Source: Janibacter sp. HTCC2649 (lineage in GTDB: Bacteria; Actinomycetota; Actinomycetes; Actinomycetales; Dermatophilaceae). Taken from it: 64,000 nt of DNA. The position numbers and the translations under genes are program-made. The notes beneath the pieces were generated by a model, which was not told the origin of the DNA, did no database searches, and saw nothing but the letters and a program-made list of their open reading frames with translations. The stretch is from positions 2,482,039-2,546,038 of the forward strand of contig NZ_CH672413.1 of assembly GCF_000152705.1 (NCBI RefSeq). Reading direction: 5' to 3'. Below are positions 42,280 through 51,218 of the stretch, in pieces; the first letter of the stretch is position 1, and every line of letters begins with the position of its first letter.

Positions 42280-44312
42280 GCGGGGTCTCCTGCGTCGGCT
42301 GCTTCGGATGTGTCGGAGGTGGCCGTGACGAGAACGGCCAGGACGGCGCCCGACGCGACCTGCGCGCCCACGCTCATCCGCACGTCGGTGACGACGCCGT
42401 CGGCCGACGCCGTGATGGTGTGTTGCATCTTCATCGCCTCGAGCACCGCGATGACGTCACCCTTGCTGACCGACTGCCCCTCGTCGACGGCGACCTGGAC
42501 GACCACTGCCGGCATCGGCGCGAGCAGCGAACCCTCCTTGACGTCATCGGCCGGGTCGGTGAAGCGCGGCACCGTGTCGAACGAGACGCTGCCCAGAGGC
42601 CCGTCGACGTCGACGAAGTCCGCTCCGACCGCCACGCGATAGGTCTCCTCCACGCCACCGTGCGCCAGGACGACCGCGTCCGGCCCCGCGGAGCGCACGA
42701 CGACATCGTCAAGGCCCACGGCTTCGAGCCCGGCCCGACCAGCGCGATACGACGCGGTCACCACCTCACCCCCGTGCCTGAACGAGCGGGTCCGAGCCTG
42801 CGACGGCACGTTACGGAAGGCCGTCGGGACACTCCGGAGCACCCGGGCCTGCGCGGTGGCCGTGCTCGCCTGGGCCAACGCCGCCGCGAGGGCGTAGCGA
42901 CGCACCGCATCCTCGTCCACGCCTGCGACGGTCCACGCGTCCAACCGTTCACCGAGCAGTGCCGTGTGCACCTCGCCGGCAAGGAACGCTTCGTCGGCCA
43001 GAATCTGGCGCAGCATGGCCGCGTTCGTCTTCACACCATGAATGCGACTGCGGCGCAGCGCATCTCGCAGCATCCGAGCGGCGGCAGTCCGGGTCGGAGC
43101 GTGGGCGATCACCTTGGCGATCATGGCGTCGTAGTGGACACCTACCTCGCTCCCGGACTCGATCGCCGAATCCAGACGGATCCCGTATGCCGGTGAGTTC
43201 CGTTGCGCTGCACCGGCACCGAACGTTGTGGCACCGTCCAGCGCGAACGTCCGCACGGTCCCGGTCTGAGCCCGCCAGTCGTCAGCGGGATCCTCGGCAT
43301 AGAGGCGCACCTCGATGGCGTGCCCACCGACGGCCGCAGGAGGTTCAGGGTCCAGGGCGGTTCCTTCGGCCACGGCGATCTGCAGCGCCACGAGGTCCAC
43401 ACCGGACACGGCCTCCGTCACGGGGTGCTCGACCTGGAGGCGGGTGTTCATCTCGAGGAAGTAGGCCTCGCCCGAGTCGAGGTGGGCGTCGCGGACGAGG
43501 AACTCGACCGTCCCGGCCCCGACGTAGCCGATCGCCTTGGCCGCAGCCAGAGCCGCCGCGTGCAGCGTCGACCGCACCTCGTCACTCACCCGCGGCGCCG
43601 GCGCCTCCTCCACGACCTTCTGGTGACGACGCTGGATGGAGCAGTCGCGATCGCCCAGCACCCAGCCGGTTCCGTGGGCATCGGCGAGGACCTGCACCTC
43701 GATGTGGCGGGCCGTCGGCAGATAGGGCTCGACGAAGACCGCCCCGTCACCAAAGGCCGCAGCCGCCTCGGCCGACGCAGCGTCCAGCTCACCAGCCAGT
43801 CGCCCAGCCTCGGTCACGACGCGCATTCCACGTCCGCCACCACCGGACGACGCCTTGACCAAGAGTGGGAAGTCGGAGTCCTCCAGCGCGTCGATGTCGA
43901 CCGACAGGATCGGCACTCCGGCCGCGGCCATGATCTCCTTCGCCCGCGTCTTGGAGCCCATCGAGTCGATGGCATCCGGCGTGGGCCCGACCCAGATCAA
44001 CCCTGCAGCCTCAACGGCGCGCGCGAATTCCCCACTCTCAGAGAGGAACCCGTAGCCGGGGTGGATCGCGTCTGCCCCCGAGGCCAATGCCGCCGCGATG
44101 ACGAGATCACCGCGAAGATAGGTGTCAGCGGGAGCGCTGCCCGGCATACCCACTGCCGTGTCGGCCTCGCCCACAAAAGGTGCGCCGGCATCGGCATCGG
44201 AGTGGACGGCCACGGTCCGGATCCCGAGGGTTCGACACGTGGCAAAGATCCGTCGGGCGATCTCGCCACGGTTGGCCACGAGCAGGGTGCTGATCATCGT
44301 CTGTTCATTCAC
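42276..44312 (-). CDS. Acyl-CoA carboxylase alpha subunit (biotin carboxylase + BCCP)
   Basis: Biotin carboxylase fused to a biotin carrier domain, 678 aa. The N-terminal domain begins LLVANRGEIARRIFATCR; ATP-grasp motifs include KASSGGGGRGMRVV, the Cys of GDRDCSIQRRHQKVVEEAP, and EMNTRLQVEHPVTE. The carrier domain at the C-terminus has EAMKM with the biotinyl lysine near residue 630. It forms the carboxylase with the adjacent beta subunit; the size fits methylcrotonyl- or geranyl-CoA carboxylase. GTG at 44312 is taken as start; ATG 44297 is also possible. Confidence 0.93.
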   Translation of the reverse strand: MNEQTMISTLLVANRGEIARRIFATCRTLGIRTVAVHSDADAGAPFVGEADTAVGMPGSAPADTYLRGDLVIAAALASGADAIHPGYGFLSESGEFARAVEAAGLIWVGPTPDAIDSMGSKTRAKEIMAAAGVPILSVDIDALEDSDFPLLVKASSGGGGRGMRVVTEAGRLAGELDAASAEAAAAFGDGAVFVEPYLPTARHIEVQVLADAHGTGWVLGDRDCSIQRRHQKVVEEAPAPRVSDEVRSTLHAAALAAAKAIGYVGAGTVEFLVRDAHLDSGEAYFLEMNTRLQVEHPVTEAVSGVDLVALQIAVAEGTALDPEPPAAVGGHAIEVRLYAEDPADDWRAQTGTVRTFALDGATTFGAGAAQRNSPAYGIRLDSAIESGSEVGVHYDAMIAKVIAHAPTRTAAARMLRDALRRSRIHGVKTNAAMLRQILADEAFLAGEVHTALLGERLDAWTVAGVDEDAVRRYALAAALAQASTATAQARVLRSVPTAFRNVPSQARTRSFRHGGEVVTASYRAGRAGLEAVGLDDVVVRSAGPDAVVLAHGGVEETYRVAVGADFVDVDGPLGSVSFDTVPRFTDPADDVKEGSLLAPMPAVVVQVAVDEGQSVSKGDVIAVLEAMKMQHTITASADGVVTDVRMSVGAQVASGAVLAVLVTATSDTSEAADAGDPA

Positions 44313-44326
44313 GGCGGGCACGTCTC

Positions 44327-45937
44327 TCACATCCGGAAGACGCCGAAGCCGCCCTGGGCGCCCTCGACTGGGGTGTTGTGGATCGCGGACAGGCACATGC
44401 CGAGGACGGATCGGGTGTCACGGGGGTCGATCACGCCGTCGTCGTAGAGCATCCCGGACGTGAAGTAGGAGAGCGACTCGTTCTCGATCTGCTTCTCGAC
44501 CATGAAGCGCATGGCCTTGTCGGTGTCCTCGTCGTACTCCTGCCCGCGCCCCTCGGCGGCAGCCCGAGCCACGATGCTGACGACCCCTGCGAGCTGCGAC
44601 GGTCCCATGACCGAGGACTTCGCGTTGGGCCAGCTGAACATGAAGCACGGGTCATAGGCGCGCCCACTCATCCCGTAGTGCCCGGCGCCATAGGACGCAC
44701 CGATGACCACGGAGAGGTGAGGGACCTTCGAGTTGGAGACGGCGTTGATCATCTGTGAGCCGTGCTTGATGATGCCGCCCTGCTCATAGGCGGCCCCGAC
44801 CATGTAGCCGGTGGTGTTGTGCAGGAACAGCAACGGGGTGTCGACCTGGTTGGCCAGCTGGATGAATTGCGTCGCCTTCTGGGCCTCCTCGCTGAAGAGC
44901 ACGCCTTGGGCGTTGGCGAGGATGCCGATCGGGTAGCCGTGCAGCCGGGAGAACCCGACGACCAGCGACGTCCCGTAGAGGGGTTTGAACTCGTCGAACT
45001 CCGAGCCATCGACGATCCGGGCGATGACCTCGCGCGGGTCGAACGGCACCTTGAGGTCGTCGGGCACGATCCCGAGCAGCTCCTCCGCGTCGAACGCCGG
45101 CTCGCGCACCTCGTCGCTGGGCAGCGGACCAGCCTTGCGCCAGTTGAGGTTTCGCACGATCTGCCGGCCAAGGCGGATGGCGTCCGCCTCGTCGACGGCG
45201 AGGAAGTCGGCGAGCCCGGACGTCTTGGCGTGCATCTCGCCACCACCGAGCGACTCGTCGTCGGACTCCTCGCCCGTGGCCATCTTGACCAGGGGCGGTC
45301 CGCCGAGAGCGACCTTGGCCGCGCCCGCCACCATGACGACGTAGTCGCTCATGCCCGGCACATACGCTCCCCCGGCCGTCGAGCTGCCAAACACCAGCGC
45401 CACGGTCGGCACCCCCGCGGCACTCGACCGGGTGAGGTCGCGGAACATCGCACCCCCGGGGATGAAGATGTCCTTCTGGGTCGGCAGGTCGGCACCGCCG
45501 GACTCGACAAGGTTGATCGTCGGCAGCCGGTTCTCGCGGGCGATCTGCGCGGCGCGCTGCACCTTCTTGAGCGTGTAGGGGTTGCTCGCACCGCCCTTGA
45601 CCGTCGGGTCGTTCGCGACGACGAGGCACTCAACACCCTCGATGACACCGATGCCCGTCACGACGGACGCCCCCACGGGATAGTCCGAACCCCAGGCAGC
45701 GAGCGGCGCCAGCTCGAGGAACGGTGCGTCCTCGTCGAGCAACAGCTCGATCCGCTCACGTGCCGTGAGGCGGCCGCGAGCACGGTGCCGATCGACATAG
45801 CGTTCGCCACCCCCGGCGCGCGCAGCGTCGAGGTGCGTCTCGAGCTCACTCAGCTTGGCGAGGTTGGCCTCGCGGAAGCCGGCAAACGTCGCCGACGTCG
45901 GATCCACAGTGGTCCGCATGCTCACAGCAGTCCCCAT
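44327..45937 (-). CDS. Acyl-CoA carboxylase beta (carboxyltransferase) subunit
   Basis: Carboxyltransferase, 536 aa. The acyl-CoA-binding N-domain has GRLTARERIELLLDEDAPFLEL and NDPTVKGGASNPYTLKKVQRA, plus FGSSTAGGAYVPGMSDYVVMV. The C-domain for carboxybiotin has NTTGYMVGAAYEQGGIIKHG and GASYGAGHYGMSGRAYDP. These segments match methylcrotonyl-/geranyl-CoA carboxylase beta subunits better than propionyl- or acetyl-CoA ones. It starts one base after the dehydrogenase stop and is followed by the alpha subunit 14 bases later. Confidence 0.93.
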   Translation of the reverse strand: MGTAVSMRTTVDPTSATFAGFREANLAKLSELETHLDAARAGGGERYVDRHRARGRLTARERIELLLDEDAPFLELAPLAAWGSDYPVGASVVTGIGVIEGVECLVVANDPTVKGGASNPYTLKKVQRAAQIARENRLPTINLVESGGADLPTQKDIFIPGGAMFRDLTRSSAAGVPTVALVFGSSTAGGAYVPGMSDYVVMVAGAAKVALGGPPLVKMATGEESDDESLGGGEMHAKTSGLADFLAVDEADAIRLGRQIVRNLNWRKAGPLPSDEVREPAFDAEELLGIVPDDLKVPFDPREVIARIVDGSEFDEFKPLYGTSLVVGFSRLHGYPIGILANAQGVLFSEEAQKATQFIQLANQVDTPLLFLHNTTGYMVGAAYEQGGIIKHGSQMINAVSNSKVPHLSVVIGASYGAGHYGMSGRAYDPCFMFSWPNAKSSVMGPSQLAGVVSIVARAAAEGRGQEYDEDTDKAMRFMVEKQIENESLSYFTSGMLYDDGVIDPRDTRSVLGMCLSAIHNTPVEGAQGGFGVFRM

Positions 45938-45938
45938 G

Positions 45939-47114
45939 TCACAGTCCCATCAACTTGGCGGCAAGGTCATTGAGTACTTCGGTTGCGCCGCCGCCGATGC
46001 CGAGGATCCGGACGTCGCGGTAGTGGCGCTCGACTTCTGACTCGCGCATGTAGCCCATCCCGCCGAAGATCTGGACGGCGTCGCTGACGACCCGTTCGGC
46101 CGCCTCGACGGCCGTGTTCTTGGCGAAGACCGCCTCGAGAGTTGCCTTTCGGCGTTGTTCAGCGTCAGGTGCGTCGGACGACTCAGCCAGCTCGGCGGCA
46201 TACGTGATGGCTTGTCTCGTGAGGGCGCGCGCCGCCGCGGTGCGGCGAGCCATGTCGACGAGAAGGTGTCGGATCACCTGCCGCTGCGAGAGCGACCTTC
46301 CGAAGGTATGCCGGGTGCCCGCGTACGCGACCGCGAGGGCTGTCGCTCGGCTCGCCGTGGCGTGCGCCTGCGTCGCGAGGTTGAGCCGCTCGGAGACGAA
46401 CTGCTCCATGATCAGGGCGAATCCGGAGTGGACCTGGCCGACGATGTGGTGGCCGGGCACGCGTACGTCGTCGAACGACAGCTCGGCGGTGTCGGAGCAG
46501 TGCCAGCCGAGCTTGCGCAGGGGGCGGCTCACGGTGAGGCCCGGGGAGTCCTTGTCGATGACGAGGAGCGAGATGCCACCGTGGCCGGGGTCGCCGGTGC
46601 GGACGGCCGTCGTGAGGAAGTCGGCGCGGACTCCGCTGGTGATGAAGGTCTTGGCGCCGTTGACGATCCAGTCGTCGCCGTCACGGCGGGCGGTGGTGAG
46701 GATGCCGGCGACGTCGGACCCTCCGCTGGGCTCGGTGACGGCGAGTGAGCCGATCAGCTGGCCGTCGAGGGTGGGGCGGACGTAGGTGTCGATCAGGTGG
46801 GCGTCGCCGGAGCTGACGATGTGCGGGGTGGCGATGCCATGGGTGAAGAGGGCTGCGATGAGTCCGCCGGAGCCACCGGACTCGATGATCGCCTCGGTGA
46901 CGAGGTTGGCATCGACGATCGAACCGCCCTGTCCGCCAACGCTTTCGGGGAAGCCGATGCCGAGGAGTCCGACTCGCGCGGCTGCGAGGTGGAGGATGCG
47001 CGGGACCTCGCCGGCGTCCTCCCACTTCGCGAGATTCGGGACGATCTCGGCCCGGGTGAAGGCAGCGACGCTGGCCCGCAGGTCGTGGCGTTCGGGGGTG
47101 TCCCACTCGTTCAT
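45939..47114 (-). CDS. Acyl-CoA dehydrogenase
   Basis: FAD acyl-CoA dehydrogenase, 391 aa. Signatures are SLAVTEPSGGSDVAGI, WIVNGAKTFITSG and the C-terminal VQIFGGMGYMRESEVERHYRDVRILGIGGGATEV. The catalytic-base region near QIFGGMGYM fits short/branched-chain dehydrogenases (citronellyl- or isovaleryl-CoA-like). Its ATG overlaps the AtuA-like stop by four bases. In an Atu-type pathway it would act before the carboxylase. Confidence 0.92.
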   Translation of the reverse strand: MNEWDTPERHDLRASVAAFTRAEIVPNLAKWEDAGEVPRILHLAAARVGLLGIGFPESVGGQGGSIVDANLVTEAIIESGGSGGLIAALFTHGIATPHIVSSGDAHLIDTYVRPTLDGQLIGSLAVTEPSGGSDVAGILTTARRDGDDWIVNGAKTFITSGVRADFLTTAVRTGDPGHGGISLLVIDKDSPGLTVSRPLRKLGWHCSDTAELSFDDVRVPGHHIVGQVHSGFALIMEQFVSERLNLATQAHATASRATALAVAYAGTRHTFGRSLSQRQVIRHLLVDMARRTAAARALTRQAITYAAELAESSDAPDAEQRRKATLEAVFAKNTAVEAAERVVSDAVQIFGGMGYMRESEVERHYRDVRILGIGGGATEVLNDLAAKLMGL

Positions 47115-48904
47115 GGCAGGAGCTCCTCTGGGATGTCGACGTGGCGGGCGCGAATCCACTCGCCGAGGGCCTTGGCCTGCGGGTCGATGCGGGTGGAGGC
47201 GGCCACGCCCTCGCCGAGGAGTCCGTGGATGACGACGTTGACGGCGGCGAGGTTGGGCAGGGGGTGGACGTCGATCTCGAGATCGGCGGCTTCGGGCAGG
47301 AGGCGGCGGACCTCGTCGACGGTGAGGAGGTCGCTCAGCCAGGCGAATGCCTCCTCCCGGCGCGGGTGGTCGGCCGGGATCCAGACCCCGACGTTGGCGT
47401 TGCCACCCTTGTCGCCGGACCGGGCGTGGACGAGCCTCCCCAGCGGAACCCGCGACACCGAGGCGACTGACTTCCGACTTCTTGCGCAATCCGTCGGGAG
47501 GAGCGCAGCGGGGGACGGCGGATTGCGCAAGAAGTCGGAAGTGGGGGCGGGGATGTTGAGCCGGGTGCCGTCACCGAGGACGACGACGTGGGGCACGTCG
47601 GTCTGCGGGACGTAGGCCGCACCGAAGACGCCGTAGGGCGTGCCCGGCCCGGGCGGCCTCGTCAGGGCAAACCCCGGGTAGGACGCGAGCGCCAACTCCA
47701 CGGCGGCACCGGAGAACGCGCGGTCGACCCGCTTGGGATCCGTGCTCTTGACGTGGCAGCGCAGGATCGACGTCGCCGCCTCCTGCGTCTGCGGGTCCTC
47801 GATGGTCGTGTTGACGAGCTGCCACTCGATGACTTCGGGCGCCTGGCCCGATGCCGCGAGGGCCGCGTCGAGCTGCGAGCGCACCCACTGCGCCTTGCCC
47901 TCGATGTCGAGCCCGGTCAGGAGGAACTCCACCGAGTTGCGGTGTCCGGCGAGGCGGTTGAGCCCCACCTTGACCGTCTCGGGCGGAGCCGAGCCGACCA
48001 CGCCAGTGATGCGTACCCGGTCCTCACCCTCGGCGGCCAAGGAGATCGAGCCGAGGTGGGTGACGACATCCGGCCCGAGGTAGGGCTCGGCCTGGACCTC
48101 GTAGACGAGCTGGGCGGTGACGGTGTCGACCGTGACGGCGCCACCGGTGCCGGGGTGCTTGGTGATGACGCAGGTGCCGTCGGAGCGCAGTTCACCCAGC
48201 GGGAAGCCCAAGGGGAGCGAACCGTGGTCGGGGGCACCCGGCATACCCACTGCGTTTTCGTCACCGACAAAACTGCGCCAGCCCGAGAAGTTGCCGCCGG
48301 TGGCCTGGGTACCGCATTCAAGGATGTGACCGGCCACGACCGCACCCGCGAGCTGGTCGAAATCTTCACGGCCCCAGCCGAATTCGAAGATCGCCGGACC
48401 GACGACGACGGACGCGTCGGTCACACGACCCGTCACGACGATGTCCGCGCCGGACCGCAGCGCCTCAGCGATGCCGAAAGCACCGAGATAGGCGTTGGCG
48501 GTGACGACACCGGCGCCCGCCTCAGCCAGTTCGAGCTCGTCCACCCGCGTGATGAGGTCGTCGCCCTCGACGTGGGCGACGGTGAGGTCGAGCCCGCGCT
48601 CGGCGATGAGCGTGCGGATCTGCTCGGCGCAGCCGGCAGGGTTGAGGCCGCCGGCATTGGTGACGACCCGGACCTTGCGCTCTGCGATGAGTTCGAGGCA
48701 GTCACCGAGCTGGCGCACGAAGGTCTTGGCGTAGCCGGTCGCGGGGTCCTTGAGCCGGTCGCGCCCGAGGATGAGCATCGTCAGCTCAGCGAGGTAGTCG
48801 CCGGTGAGGTAGTCGAGTTCGCCGCCCTCGAGCATCTCGCGCATCGCCGAGAGTCGGTCGCCGTAGAAGCCCGAGGCGTTGCCGATCCGGATCACGTCGG
48901 TCAC
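47111..48904 (-). CDS. AtuA-like protein (DUF1446 plus C-terminal domain)
   Basis: Cytoplasmic protein, 597 aa, of the acyclic-terpene-utilisation AtuA family. The DUF1446 domain starts VIRIGNASGFYGDRLSAM and includes TNAGGLNPAGCAEQIRTL, VVTGRVTDASVVVGPAIFEF and LECGTQATGGNFSGW. A separate C-terminal domain (about residue 495 on) begins LVHARSGDKGGNANVGVW. Between them lies a linker encoded by a perfect 24-bp inverted repeat (47470-47542), giving SDFLRNPPSP and later CARSRKSVAS. Enzymatic role is not established; genetics in Pseudomonas links it to citronellol/geraniol use. Confidence 0.88.
   Translation of the reverse strand: MTDVIRIGNASGFYGDRLSAMREMLEGGELDYLTGDYLAELTMLILGRDRLKDPATGYAKTFVRQLGDCLELIAERKVRVVTNAGGLNPAGCAEQIRTLIAERGLDLTVAHVEGDDLITRVDELELAEAGAGVVTANAYLGAFGIAEALRSGADIVVTGRVTDASVVVGPAIFEFGWGREDFDQLAGAVVAGHILECGTQATGGNFSGWRSFVGDENAVGMPGAPDHGSLPLGFPLGELRSDGTCVITKHPGTGGAVTVDTVTAQLVYEVQAEPYLGPDVVTHLGSISLAAEGEDRVRITGVVGSAPPETVKVGLNRLAGHRNSVEFLLTGLDIEGKAQWVRSQLDAALAASGQAPEVIEWQLVNTTIEDPQTQEAATSILRCHVKSTDPKRVDRAFSGAAVELALASYPGFALTRPPGPGTPYGVFGAAYVPQTDVPHVVVLGDGTRLNIPAPTSDFLRNPPSPAALLPTDCARSRKSVASVSRVPLGRLVHARSGDKGGNANVGVWIPADHPRREEAFAWLSDLLTVDEVRRLLPEAADLEIDVHPLPNLAAVNVVIHGLLGEGVAASTRIDPQAKALGEWIRARHVDIPEELLP
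47470..47542. repeat. Palindromic element inserted in frame in atuA-like gene
   Basis: Arms of 24 bp at 47470-47493 and 47519-47542 are exact inverted repeats (ACTTCCGACTTCTTGCGCAA is the first 20 bases of the left arm) around a 25-bp centre. The reading frame remains open across it. No other copy was seen in the window. Confidence 0.8.
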
Positions 48905-49698
48905 GGCGCGCTCCTGCGCTGGGGTCCTGCACCGGGAGGACCAGCGAAGGCCTGCGCGATGCCGAGCCAGCGTTCGGCATCAGCGCCGGTCACCACCAGG
49001 GCGGCGTCGTCACGGTGAAGTCGGCGGGTCACGAGCAGGGCGAAGTCCCACCCGTCGCCGGTGACGCGCTGCTCGGCGTCCTCGGGACCCCACGCCCAGA
49101 CGTCACCAGTCGGTCCGGTCAGCTCCACCCGGAACTCCTCCGTCGGCGGCACGATTCCGTGGATCTGGTGGGCGAAGCCGCGAGTGCGTACGCCGAGGAA
49201 GGCAACGTGTCGGGCCCGGTCGGTCCGCGGCACATCGACACCCAGCGCGGCCGCGACGTCGTGAGCGTGGGCCCAGGTCTCCATCATGCGGGCGGTGGCC
49301 ATCGAGGTCGCTGCCATGGGCGGGCCGTACCAAGGGATCCGCATGTCGTCGGGGCAGCCGCGCAGGGCGCCAGCGAGGGTCATGCGGCCGGCCCGCCAAC
49401 GCGTCAGCAGCTCGTCAGGCGCCAGAGTCGCCCGCGCGGCAGCGCCGTCGTCGACGAACGTGTCGGGCCTCGACGCCGCGTCGCGCAACAACCCGCCAAA
49501 GGCAGCGGGATCCGTGATCGCGAGGACGGAGGCCTCGTCAGTCCACAGCAGGTGCGCGATCTGGTGAGCGACCGTCCAGCCAGCGGCAGGCGTGTCCAGT
49601 CGCCAGGCATTCTCACCGGCAGTGCCACGGATCCACGCGTCCAGCTGCTCGGACTCGGCGGTCAAGTCCGTGAGGACGGCTTCCAGTCGCGCGTTCAT
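48901..49698 (-). CDS. DinB-like, TIGR03084-type metal-binding protein
   Basis: Protein of 265 aa of the mycothiol-dependent maleylpyruvate isomerase/DinB-like superfamily. The metal ligands are visible: His in GWTVAHQIAHLLWTDE and the later WAHAHDVAAALG. The C-terminal domain has VELTGPTGDVWAWGPEDAEQRVTGDGWDFALLV, typical of TIGR03084 proteins, which often travel with AtuA-like genes. It overlaps the regulator stop and the AtuA-like start (ATGA both sides). Its catalytic role in the pathway is unknown. Confidence 0.85.
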   Translation of the reverse strand: MNARLEAVLTDLTAESEQLDAWIRGTAGENAWRLDTPAAGWTVAHQIAHLLWTDEASVLAITDPAAFGGLLRDAASRPDTFVDDGAAARATLAPDELLTRWRAGRMTLAGALRGCPDDMRIPWYGPPMAATSMATARMMETWAHAHDVAAALGVDVPRTDRARHVAFLGVRTRGFAHQIHGIVPPTEEFRVELTGPTGDVWAWGPEDAEQRVTGDGWDFALLVTRRLHRDDAALVVTGADAERWLGIAQAFAGPPGAGPQRRSAP

Positions 49699-50297
49699 GG
49701 TCGCTCCAGTTCTCGGTCGAGCACGTCGGCCCAGGCGTCGAGCAGACCGGCGCGGCGGGCAGAGTCATCGGACAGGGTCGAGGCGAGGGCCAGCCCTCGC
49801 ATGAGGTCGAGGGTTGCCTGCACGAGAGCCCGGTTGTTGCCGGCCTTCTCGTCGATGTCGAGGGCAGCGACGAGACGCCGGTGGGCCTCGCGCCCGAGTC
49901 GCCGCTCGAGCGGTGCCACGGCCGCGCGCAGGTCAGCGTCGGTGCGGGCTGCCGTCCACAGGTCGAGCGCCGCGAAGAAGACGGGTCCGACGTACTGCTG
50001 GCTCACTCCCTCAAGGATGGCCCGCGTCCGCTTGGCCCCGGTCAGTCCGTCGAGGTCGACGCTGGCCTCCTCGGCGCGGCGGTCCGAGAGGTACTCCACA
50101 GCCGCGAGGACGAGGTCCTGCTTCGTCGGGAAGTGGTGGAGCTGCGCGCCCCGGGAGACGCCGGCGCGGCGGGACACCTCGGTGGTCGTCGTCCCGGACC
50201 AACCGAGATCGACGAGGCACTCGATCGTGGCGTCCATGACGCGCTGTCGCATCGCGCGGGTGCGTTCCTCCTGGGGGACCCGCTCTGGTCTCTCCAT
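49695..50297 (-). CDS. TetR-family regulator of the acyl-CoA operon
   Basis: TetR-type repressor, 200 aa, first gene of the eight-gene operon. The helix-turn-helix is TTTEVSRRAGVSRGAQLHHFPTKQDLVLAAVEYL. The C-terminal ligand-binding domain presumably senses an acyl-CoA or terpenoid. ATG 50297 is preferred; GTG 50315 is in frame and nearer the operator. The downstream gene overlaps its stop, so it controls and is part of the operon. Confidence 0.9.
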   Translation of the reverse strand: MERPERVPQEERTRAMRQRVMDATIECLVDLGWSGTTTTEVSRRAGVSRGAQLHHFPTKQDLVLAAVEYLSDRRAEEASVDLDGLTGAKRTRAILEGVSQQYVGPVFFAALDLWTAARTDADLRAAVAPLERRLGREAHRRLVAALDIDEKAGNNRALVQATLDLMRGLALASTLSDDSARRAGLLDAWADVLDRELERP

Positions 50298-50318
50298 GCC
50301 GCCAGCGTGGACCACAAT

Positions 50319-50348
50319 TCACAAACAGTCAAGGCTGACTGTTTGTGA
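50319..50348 (-). promoter_or_regulatory. TetR operator palindrome
   Basis: Perfect 13-bp inverted repeat, TCACAAACAGTCA (50319-50331) and its complement (50336-50348), around AGGC. A TTGACT -35-like hexamer on the minus strand (50327-50332) overlaps it. It lies 22 bp upstream of the regulator ATG. No convincing -10 was found. Confidence 0.75.
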
Positions 50349-50552
50349 CCCACATCGCTGAGAGCGGCACCTTTGGCCCATAGTGAGCGGATGGCAGGGC
50401 GACGCGATGTCCGTCAGGCCGTCCAAAGCGGCGCGACTTTCAGGCTGATCTCTGGCGCCGGTTCGCCGCACGGGGATCACCGAGGACGAAATCGCCCCCG
50501 ACTGAACGGTCCGCGACCCATCCGCCGGCCGACCCGACTCCGAAGAAGACTC
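50349..50552. other. Intergenic region between TetR and hydrolase
   Basis: 204 bp. In-frame codons upstream of the hydrolase continue into it but resemble no family, so no gene is called. No hairpin or clear promoter was seen. Confidence 0.3.
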
Positions 50553-51209
50553 GTGGCCACTGCAGCATCCTCGTTGACCCGTTTCGACGCCCCAGCAGTC
50601 GATGCTTTCACCCGACCCCGCGCGACGATTCTCATGCTCCACGGCGGCAAGCCGAGGTCTCATGCCCTCGTCGACGACCGCAGTGCCTCGTGGCAGCGCA
50701 CGGCCTGGATGGCGCGCTCCATCACGGACCGCGCCCACGAGGCGAGCACCAACGTGTGGCTGCTGCGCTACAGCGAACGCGGCTGGAACGGTGACGGCGC
50801 CGGTCGCATCGCCGACGCCCGTTGGGCCCTGGACGAGATCAGAACTGCCCACGGAGACCGGCCGGTCATCCTGCTCGGGCACTCCATGGGTGGCCGAGTC
50901 GCTGTGCACGTCGCCGCTGATCCCTCCGTGGTCGGCGTCGTCGCACTGGCACCGTGGTGGGAAGAGACCGATCCGGTGCGCACCCTCTCGGGCCGGTCCC
51001 TCATCGCTGCCCACGGGCGACGCGATCGTCTGACATCGTTCGCCGAAACTCAACGCTTCGTCGGGCGAGCAAGATCCGTGGCCAGCCACGCCGAGTTCGT
51101 CGACATGGGTCCGCTCGGCCACTACCTGCTCAAGGGTGCCGGCGCCTGGAACGACGTCGCCATCGAGTCGGCCCTGCGCATCCTCGCGCCCGCCAGCCGA
51201 GGGCTCTAA
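50553..51209 (+). CDS. Alpha/beta hydrolase
   Basis: Alpha/beta-hydrolase fold protein, 218 aa. The oxyanion segment is ILMLHGGKPRSHALVDDRSA, the nucleophile elbow is LLGHSMGGR (Ser), the acid is probably Asp in AAHGRRDRLTS, and the base is His in MGPLGHYLLKGAG. Substrate is unknown. GTG at 50553 is a tentative start with a GAAGA-type ribosome-binding site; longer in-frame readings start at 50373. It converges on the NagA-like gene. Confidence 0.8.
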   Translation: MATAASSLTRFDAPAVDAFTRPRATILMLHGGKPRSHALVDDRSASWQRTAWMARSITDRAHEASTNVWLLRYSERGWNGDGAGRIADARWALDEIRTAHGDRPVILLGHSMGGRVAVHVAADPSVVGVVALAPWWEETDPVRTLSGRSLIAAHGRRDRLTSFAETQRFVGRARSVASHAEFVDMGPLGHYLLKGAGAWNDVAIESALRILAPASRGL

Positions 51210-51218
51210 CGGCAGGAC

